Below are positions 7,459-11,792 of a stretch of 11,792 nt of DNA, piece after piece (the first letter of the stretch is position 1; every line of letters starts with the position of its first letter). The DNA comes from Janthinobacterium lividum (GTDB lineage Bacteria > Pseudomonadota > Gammaproteobacteria > Steroidobacterales > Steroidobacteraceae): assembly GCA_943327025.2 (NCBI GenBank), contig CALPVO020000043.1, positions 1 through 11,792 of the forward strand, written 5' to 3'. The notes under the pieces were generated by a model. That model saw nothing but the letters and a program-made list of their open reading frames with translations, was not told where the DNA came from and searched no databases. A program made the position numbers and the translations under genes.

Positions 7459-7493
7459 GACGTTTCAGGCTGACCGGACTGGTGGGATGGCAA

Positions 7494-7512
7494 GTTGCGG
7501 TTATTTCGCAAC
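7494..7512. repeat. Inverted repeat in the wrbA/lipoprotein intergenic region
   Basis: GTTGCG and CGCAAC form a perfect 6-bp inverted repeat around the 7-base AT-rich spacer GTTATTT, 49 bp upstream of wrbA. It could be an operator or a weak hairpin. Nothing else supports a function. Confidence 0.4.
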
Positions 7513-7564
7513 GACTCGCGCGCCGACCCGCCCTGAGCGTTTCGCCTCACTGCCACGGAACTGC

Positions 7565-7592
7565 TTGACGGGGCTGCGAGGCGGCGTTTAGT
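7565..7592 (+). promoter_or_regulatory. Candidate sigma-70 promoter for the DUF4398-like lipoprotein gene
   Basis: TTGACG (7565-7570, 5 of 6 against the -35 consensus) and TTTAGT (7587-7592, 4 of 6 against -10) are separated by 16 bp. A transcript would start near 7599 and have a leader of about 33 nt before the ATG at 7633. Confidence 0.45.
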
Positions 7593-7601
7593 TTCAGTCT
7601 T

Positions 7602-7617
7602 GCCGCGGTTTCGCGGC
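7602..7617 (+). repeat. Hairpin-forming inverted repeat in the lipoprotein 5' leader
   Basis: GCCGCG and CGCGGC pair perfectly across a GTTT tetraloop, starting about 3 bases after the predicted transcript start and ending 15 bases before the ATG. It could stabilise or modulate the short leader. It has no U-tract, so it is not a terminator. Confidence 0.4.
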
Positions 7618-7632
7618 GTCGCTAATGATGGC

Positions 7633-8016
7633 ATGAATCGCTGGCAGCATTCCTGCGGGGCTTGGCTTGTAGTTACCGGTCTGGTGCTGGCACTGACCGC
7701 TTGTGCCGGCGTTCCCGCACAGGAAATGAGCGATGCCCGTCAGGCCATCCGCGCCGCCCGCGCGGCGGGCGCGCAGAAGGCGGCACCAGCGACCCTCGCC
7801 GATGCACAAGACCGTTTGGAAGTTGCCGAGGAAGCCCTGCGCCAGCGCGACTTCCGTGAGGCCAGAAGGGCCGCGGAGCAAGCCGGCGCGCGCGCGCGCG
7901 AAGCCTTGGTCGCCGCCAGTTCTCAGCCCATGGGGGGGGCGCCTTCGGCACCGGCGCAGTTGCCGCCTCCCTTGCTGCCGCCGTCGTCTCCTTCCACGCC
8001 GCCCTCGCCCCGCTGA
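7633..8016 (+). CDS. Small DUF4398-like lipoprotein
   Basis: A 127-residue predicted lipoprotein. The hydrophobic segment (about 11-22) ends in the lipobox L21-T22-A23-C24, so lipidation at C24 and envelope attachment are expected. Residues 32-94 are an Ala/Arg/Glu-rich helix of the DUF4398 type (DARQAIRAARAAGAQ, then AEEALRQRDFREARRAAEQA), likely an amphipathic or coiled-coil hairpin. From residue 95 on, the tail is rich in Pro, Ser and Ala. The function is unknown; relatives sit near OmpA-like or peptidoglycan-linked proteins. The ATG at 7633 gives the signal peptide; no clear Shine-Dalgarno sequence is seen. The coding sequence contains a 15-base GC-dinucleotide run (7886-7900) and a G8 tract (7932-7939), possible slippage sites. 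It is probably transcribed alone. Confidence 0.78.
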   Translation: MNRWQHSCGAWLVVTGLVLALTACAGVPAQEMSDARQAIRAARAAGAQKAAPATLADAQDRLEVAEEALRQRDFREARRAAEQAGARAREALVAASSQPMGGAPSAPAQLPPPLLPPSSPSTPPSPR

Positions 8017-8023
8017 GGGGGCG
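8006..8023. terminator. GC-rich hairpin at the end of the lipoprotein gene
   Basis: CGCCCC and GGGGCG pair perfectly around a 6-base loop that includes the TGA stop. It sits between convergent genes, where a terminator would be expected, but there is no T-tract on either side, so intrinsic termination is doubtful. Confidence 0.25.
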
Positions 8024-8046
8024 GTCGCTGGGTTGCGTGTTGGGGT

Positions 8047-8718
8047 TCAGCCGCGCCAACGCGCTTGTAGTCGGCCCAACACCAAATCCGGGTAAGTGCG
8101 GCGGCCCAAGCTGCCGTTGTAACGCGCCAGTGCGCGCACATAGTCGTTACGTTCCACGTACAAGTAGTAGCCGAGAATTTCGGCCCCCAGCCGAATGTTG
8201 AAATCCGTATCGCCGAACAAACGGTTTTCCACTTTCAGTTCGCGCGGCCAGAAGGGCATCACTTGCATGAGGCCAACGGCACCGGCGGAAGAGACGGCAT
8301 AGCGATTGAAGCGACTTTCCACATCCATGACGGCGAGCAGTAGCTCTGGCGGCATCTTCAGTGCGAAGCGCTTCTCGACGCGGTACTTGCGAGTGACGCG
8401 CTCGGCCTGGCAGTAGGCGTGCGTCAGTAGTTGCAGACGCTGGCGGGGGTCCCGTTCAAAGCGCGCCAGTTGTCGGTCGTGCAAGCGCACGAACACTTCC
8501 TCGTCGAAGCGGTCGGCGTGTTCGTCGCAGCCGGTGTCACGGATGGCTGCCCGCAGGATGGGGCCCAAGGCCGCTTCCTGTTGCGCGCCCGCTGCCTGCG
8601 CGCTGCCGCCAAGACCCAGAATGCCTGGCGCTGCCAAACTCAGCAGCACTGTGCCTAGCAAAGCGCTCCAGTACCGGCGCCTGTGCGGACGCAACCGTGG
8701 ACGCTCGCTTGGGGGCAT
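8047..8718 (-). CDS. Exported lytic transglycosylase (SLT domain)
   Basis: A 223-aa periplasmic enzyme predicted to cleave the MurNAc-GlcNAc bond of peptidoglycan, leaving 1,6-anhydro-MurNAc. A strongly basic N-terminus (R7-R15) precedes a hydrophobic signal segment (about 18-38) ending GGSAQA, with cleavage near residue 42. C64 and C103 could form a disulphide. The SLT domain (about 115-223) has the catalytic E134-S135 in AVMDVESRFN, then the AGAVGLMQVMP block (146-155), the NIRLGAEIL segment (174-182) and ARYNGS (198-203). No lipobox is present, so it should be soluble rather than MltC/D-like. The ATG at 8718 shares one base with the TAA of proS (TAATG), so translation is probably coupled. 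A proS-SLT pairing occurs in Xanthomonas as I recall. Confidence 0.93.
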   Translation of the reverse strand: MPPSERPRLRPHRRRYWSALLGTVLLSLAAPGILGLGGSAQAAGAQQEAALGPILRAAIRDTGCDEHADRFDEEVFVRLHDRQLARFERDPRQRLQLLTHAYCQAERVTRKYRVEKRFALKMPPELLLAVMDVESRFNRYAVSSAGAVGLMQVMPFWPRELKVENRLFGDTDFNIRLGAEILGYYLYVERNDYVRALARYNGSLGRRTYPDLVLGRLQARWRG

Positions 8719-10436
8719 TAGCGGCCGAGACGCTCGCGCAGGAAGGCGAGTGCGCCTTCGAGCGGAATGGCCTCGTTGTCTGCGGCGCGACGATGGCGGT
8801 ATTCCAGCGTGCCCGCTTCCAGTCCGCGCTCTGCCACCACCACGCGATGCGGAATGCCCCACAACTCGGCGTCGGCGAATTTCACGCCCGGGCGCGCGTC
8901 GCGGTCGTCGAGCAACACGTCGACGCCAGCCGCTTGCAGGTCGGCGTAGAGTTTGTCGGCCACTTCCTTCACGCGCGGGCTCTTGGCGGCTGCCAGGGGC
9001 ACTACCACCACCTGGTAAGGGGCGATGGGATCCGGCCAGATAATGCCGCGCTCGTCATGGTTCTGTTCGATGGCTGCCGCCACAACGCGCGTGACACCAA
9101 TGCCATAACAACCCATGAACGGCACAGCGTCCTTGCCCTCGGCATCCAGAACGGTGGCCTTCATGGCTGCGCTGTACTTCTGGCCGAGTTGGAAAATATG
9201 GCCCACTTCGATACCGCGCGCTATGCGCAGCACACCGGTGCCGGTGGGGCTGGGGTCGCCATCGACCACATTGCGCAAGTCGGCGGCGGTCGGTTCCGGC
9301 AGGTCGCGGCCCCAGTTCACGCCAGCGAGGTGGTAGTCCTTGCGGTTGGCACCACAGACGAAATCCGCCAGCGCGAGTGCCGAGTGGTCCGCGTAGACGC
9401 GAACACCCTTCGCCGCGAGGCCCACGGGGCCGATGAAGCCCGGCTCACAACCGATGACCTCGACGATACGCTCTGGAGCCGCGAGGTGCAGCGGGTTGGC
9501 GACGCCGGCGAGTTTCTGTGCCTTGATGGCGTTGAGTTCATGGTCACCGCGGAGGCACAGCGCGACGAGGCCGCCGTCATCGGCATCCACCACCAGCGTC
9601 TTCAGCACCTCATGCGCGCCACAACTCAAGAAGGCGGTGAGCGTCTCGATGGTCTTCGTGCGAGGCGTTTCCACTTCGGCCAATGCTTTGGTGGCCGCGG
9701 CGCGCGGTGCCGCGGGTGCCACGGCCTCGGCTTTCTCGACGTTCGCGGCATAAGCGTCGCCGTCGGAGAAGGCGATGGCGTCTTCACCTGAATCGGCGAG
9801 GACGTGGAACTCCTGCGAGCCCGTACCCCCAATGCTGCCGGTATCCGCCTGCACGGCGCGGAAGTTCAACCCCATGCGGGTGAAAACGGCGTTGTAGGCG
9901 TGGTACATGGCGTCGTAGCCGCGCTGTAGGCAGGCCTCGTCGAGATGGAAGCTGTAGGCGTCCTTCATCAGAAACTCGCGGGCACGCATGACACCGAAGC
10001 GCGGTCGCACCTCGTCGCGGAACTTCAGCTGGATTTGGTAAAAGTTGACGGGCAACTGCTTGTAGCTGCGCAGTTCGCGCCGAGCGAGGTCCGTGACGAC
10101 TTCCTCGTGGGTCGGGCCGTAGACGAATTCGCGCTGATGGCGGTCCTTGAAGCGCAATAGTTCGGGGCCAAACTGCCCCCACCGGCCGCTTTCCTGCCAC
10201 AGTTCGGCCGGCTGCGTGGTCGGCATCAGCACCTCCAAAGCGCCAGCGCGATCCATTTCTTCCCGGATGATGTTTTCGACCTTCCGCAATACCTTCAGGC
10301 CCATCGGCAGCCAGGTGTACTGGCCGGCGGCGAGGCGGCGGATGAGCCCCGCGCGGAGCATGAGTTGGTGGGAAATGACCTCCGCTTCGGCAGGCACTTC
10401 CTTGAGGTTGGTAACGGGGTAGGCGGAAAGGCGCAT
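8718..10436 (-). CDS. proS: Prolyl-tRNA synthetase with editing domain
   Basis: The class II synthetase charges tRNA-Pro. At 572 aa it equals the length of E. coli ProS. The N-terminus [19 protein letters not shown] is diagnostic of bacterial-type ProS and fixes the ATG. Class II motif 2 lies at about 139-163 ([17 protein letters not shown], then MKDAYSF), and motif 3 is [10 protein letters not shown] (441-450) with C443 as in E. coli. The insertion (INS, YbaK-like) editing domain occupies about 225-405; K279 is the lysine needed to hydrolyse Ala-tRNA-Pro, and the GFIGP loop (333-337) is present. The anticodon-binding domain follows from about 474 (PYQVVVVPL). An Ala/Pro-rich linker (about 237-258) enters the editing domain. 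No good Shine-Dalgarno sequence is seen. The gene is divergent from pssA, with 94 bp between starts. Confidence 0.98.
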   Translation of the reverse strand: MRLSAYPVTNLKEVPAEAEVISHQLMLRAGLIRRLAAGQYTWLPMGLKVLRKVENIIREEMDRAGALEVLMPTTQPAELWQESGRWGQFGPELLRFKDRHQREFVYGPTHEEVVTDLARRELRSYKQLPVNFYQIQLKFRDEVRPRFGVMRAREFLMKDAYSFHLDEACLQRGYDAMYHAYNAVFTRMGLNFRAVQADTGSIGGTGSQEFHVLADSGEDAIAFSDGDAYAANVEKAEAVAPAAPRAAATKALAEVETPRTKTIETLTAFLSCGAHEVLKTLVVDADDGGLVALCLRGDHELNAIKAQKLAGVANPLHLAAPERIVEVIGCEPGFIGPVGLAAKGVRVYADHSALALADFVCGANRKDYHLAGVNWGRDLPEPTAADLRNVVDGDPSPTGTGVLRIARGIEVGHIFQLGQKYSAAMKATVLDAEGKDAVPFMGCYGIGVTRVVAAAIEQNHDERGIIWPDPIAPYQVVVVPLAAAKSPRVKEVADKLYADLQAAGVDVLLDDRDARPGVKFADAELWGIPHRVVVAERGLEAGTLEYRHRRAADNEAIPLEGALAFLRERLGR

Positions 10437-10489
10437 GGGCAGGAATCTCGGCAGCAGACCAGAATCCGGTCAGTTTAGCCGAGGTGCAG

Positions 10490-10495
10490 TATCAT
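10490..10495 (+). promoter_or_regulatory. Candidate -10 element for pssA
   Basis: TATCAT matches the -10 consensus at 5 of 6 and lies 35 bp before the pssA ATG. The spot 17 bp upstream reads CGGTCA, a poor -35, so support is modest. Confidence 0.3.
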
Positions 10496-10530
10496 TCCCC
10501 GGCCTTTCCAACTTCACCCCGGGACCGAGC

Positions 10531-11319
10531 ATGCCAGCCGAAGAGCCTCTCCGCCCCAGGCGCGCCATCTACCTGCTGCCCAACCTGTTCACCACCGCGG
10601 CGCTGTTCGGTGGTTTTTACGGCATCGTCGCCGCCGTCAATGGCGAGTTCGAACGGGCCGCGCTGTCGCTGTTCCTCGCCGGCGTGTTCGACGGCCTCGA
10701 TGGCCGTGTAGCGCGCTGGACCAAGACCGAGAGTGCCTTTGGTAAGGAATACGACAGTCTCTCCGACATGGTGTCGTTTGGTGTTGCGCCTGCGCTCATC
10801 TGCTACCAGTGGGGCATTGCCGGCATCGCGGACTACGGGTCTGCTTGGGCGCGGTTCGGTTGGCTTGCGGCGTTCTTCTATGCGGTAGCGGCAGCACTGC
10901 GCTTGGCGCGGTTCAACACGCGTACCTCGTTGGTGGACAAGCGCTACTTCGAAGGACTTCCGTCGCCGGCAGCCGCTGGGCTGGTGGCCAGTTTCATCTG
11001 GACCGCCGACACTTACGACTTGGGCGGACAGGCGGGGCTGGCCGGGCTCGCGCTGGGCTTCGGGGTCACGGCCCTGGCCGGGTCGCTCATGGTCAGCCAG
11101 TTCGCCTATCCCAGTTTCAAGGGCAAGAGCGGCGAAAACGGCGCCAACCGGCGCGTGAAGTTCGCTTCGCTGCTGTTAGTGCCGCTATTCTTCATTGCGG
11201 TGGCGACGAATCCGCCGGTGGTGTTGTTGGCCTTCAGCGGCACCTTCGCGTTGTCTGCCCCATTGCTGTGGGTATTCCGGAAGCTGTTCCGGCGCCGGCG
11301 CGAGACGGGCGAGGCCTGA
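10531..11319 (+). CDS. pssA: CDP-diacylglycerol--serine O-phosphatidyltransferase
   Basis: This inner-membrane enzyme condenses CDP-diacylglycerol with serine to phosphatidylserine, the precursor of phosphatidylethanolamine. The 262-aa protein carries a perfect CDP-alcohol phosphatidyltransferase signature: D54, D57-G58, A61-R62, G71, D75 and D79. The N-terminal YLLPNLFTTAALFGGFYG (14-31) and the post-motif segment VSFGVAPA (81-88) are typical of the Bacillus-type (type II) PssA, unlike the peripheral PLD-type PssA of E. coli. ARFNTR and the FEGLPSPAAAG block, both diagnostic of serine transferases, are present. About seven or eight hydrophobic helices are apparent, ending in a basic RKLFRRRRETGEA tail. 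The ATG at 10531 is chosen by family N-terminus. It is followed after 3 bp by the uracil-DNA glycosylase gene. Confidence 0.95.
   Translation: MPAEEPLRPRRAIYLLPNLFTTAALFGGFYGIVAAVNGEFERAALSLFLAGVFDGLDGRVARWTKTESAFGKEYDSLSDMVSFGVAPALICYQWGIAGIADYGSAWARFGWLAAFFYAVAAALRLARFNTRTSLVDKRYFEGLPSPAAAGLVASFIWTADTYDLGGQAGLAGLALGFGVTALAGSLMVSQFAYPSFKGKSGENGANRRVKFASLLLVPLFFIAVATNPPVVLLAFSGTFALSAPLLWVFRKLFRRRRETGEA
11311..11314 (+). promoter_or_regulatory. Ribosome binding site of the uracil-DNA glycosylase gene
   Basis: GAGG inside the last codons of pssA lies 8 bases before the GTG at 11323. It supports the GTG over the in-frame ATG at 11356. Confidence 0.5.
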
Positions 11320-11322
11320 GCC

Positions 11323-11792
11323 GTGGAGGCCCGCCGCCTCGCTTACCTCGAGGCCATGGGGCTCGAGGTATTGGCTCTTCGCGGTGCGCCAAGCGAAGCG
11401 GCGGTGGCGCCCGTCGCTGCTGAAACCACAACGGTTGCGGCTAGTCCGACAGCGGTTCAGGTGCCAGTCGAGGTTCCTGCTCCGGCAGCGGTCCGCGCCC
11501 CTGCCGCTACTCCTGCTGCTGTTCCGAGCGCGCCCAAACCACTGGCGCAGGTCCCTAAGCGCTCGCCGCATCCGGCGGGGCAACTCGCTTGGGAACCGCT
11601 CGCCGCGGCCGTGGCCGGCTGCGAGCGCTGCGGCATGTGTGTCGGGCGCACCCAAGCGGTTTTCGGCATGGGCGCTCGGCGCGCCCGCTGGATGGTGATT
11701 GGCGAAGCCCCAGGTGTCGACGAGGACCGCGACGGCGACCCTTGTGCTGGCAAGGCTGGCGAGTTGCTGACTGCCATGCTGCGCGCCTGCGG
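11323..11792 (+). CDS. Family-4 uracil-DNA glycosylase with psi-like N-terminal peptide (3' partial)
   Basis: The first 156 codons of a frame that runs off the window. Family-4 UDGs are Fe-S enzymes that excise uracil from DNA. The catalytic domain begins near residue 90. C100 and C103 in CERCGMC should be two of the four cluster ligands, and GRTQAVFG (108-115) and VIGEAPG (125-131) with E134-D135 are the family's motif-A region. The family's PFVGxAG reads PCAGKAG (140-146), so the Phe that stacks on uracil is C141. Residues 22-86 are an Ala/Pro/Val linker. Residues 4-20 (RRLAYLEAMGLEVLALR) resemble the N-terminal peptide of the polymerase III psi subunit HolD. The GTG start lies 3 bp after pssA; the ATG at 11356 would remove most of that peptide. 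The family is certain; activity and partner binding are inference. Confidence 0.9.
   Translation, partial: MEARRLAYLEAMGLEVLALRGAPSEAAVAPVAAETTTVAASPTAVQVPVEVPAPAAVRAPAATPAAVPSAPKPLAQVPKRSPHPAGQLAWEPLAAAVAGCERCGMCVGRTQAVFGMGARRARWMVIGEAPGVDEDRDGDPCAGKAGELLTAMLRAC

Noticed and set aside
8697..9791. A 364-codon plus-strand frame opposite proS.
   Set aside because: ProS is complete, at standard length and with all motifs; this is an antisense shadow.
849..11792. A dUTP-making enzyme (Dcd) and a uracil-DNA glycosylase in the same window, suggesting a uracil-DNA module.
   Set aside because: They are about 10 kb apart with many unrelated housekeeping genes and strand switches between them; chance is the simpler explanation.
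1..11792. Search for CRISPR repeats, insertion sequence ends, tRNA genes, phage or toxin-antitoxin genes.
   Set aside because: No direct-repeat array, transposase, cloverleaf or defence-type protein was seen. Composition and gene content are uniformly core-like, so no novel accessory system is claimed.

Overview
This 11.8 kb window is GC-rich, densely coding bacterial chromosome. Gene content and order fit a gammaproteobacterium near the Xanthomonadales/Nevskiales/Steroidobacterales part of the tree: Dcd, WrbA-like and ProS/SLT sequences look Xanthomonas-like, and the DUF3108-purN-purM / DUF2066-hda / DUF2069-wrbA neighbourhood is also known from Pseudomonas. That placement comes from remembered family sequences, not a search. 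I see no mobile element, CRISPR array, rRNA or tRNA.

Layout. At 1-1415 (+): the 3' part of the P-loop Fe-S carrier gene mrp/apbC, then dcd (dCTP deaminase). At 1440-4049 (-): an operon read right to left, purM, purN and a secreted DUF3108 protein. At 4094-6512 (+), divergent from purM: an exported DUF2066 protein, a CDP-alcohol phosphatidyltransferase (PgsA-like) and hda, the DnaA-inactivating ATPase homologue. At 6487-7445 (-): wrbA followed by a small DUF2069 membrane protein, whose 3' end overlaps that of hda. At 7633-8016 (+): a small DUF4398-like lipoprotein. At 8047-10436 (-): proS and a secreted lytic transglycosylase joined by a TAATG overlap. At 10531-11792 (+): pssA (phosphatidylserine synthase) and the start of a family-4 uracil-DNA glycosylase, cut by the window edge.

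How the genes fit together. The content is core: nucleotide synthesis (purM, purN, dcd), replication control and DNA repair (hda, uracil-DNA glycosylase), phospholipid head-group synthesis (two CDP-alcohol phosphatidyltransferases), translation (proS), Fe-S delivery (mrp), cell-wall turnover (SLT) and quinone redox (WrbA). Most genes sit in tight, probably translationally coupled pairs: purM/purN, wrbA/DUF2069, proS/SLT, pgsA-like/hda, pssA/udg.

I did not find a new defence or mobile system. The most interesting observation is in the partial uracil-DNA glycosylase. Its N-terminus (residues 4-20) matches, with identical spacing, the clamp-loader-binding peptide of the DNA polymerase III psi subunit (HolD). 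It is joined by a long Ala/Pro/Val linker to a catalytic domain in which the expected PFVG motif reads PCAG. Secondary points are a G8 tract next to a GC-dinucleotide run in the lipoprotein gene, a possible leaderless transcript for the DUF2066 gene, and a PurN with an altered phosphate-loop sequence.
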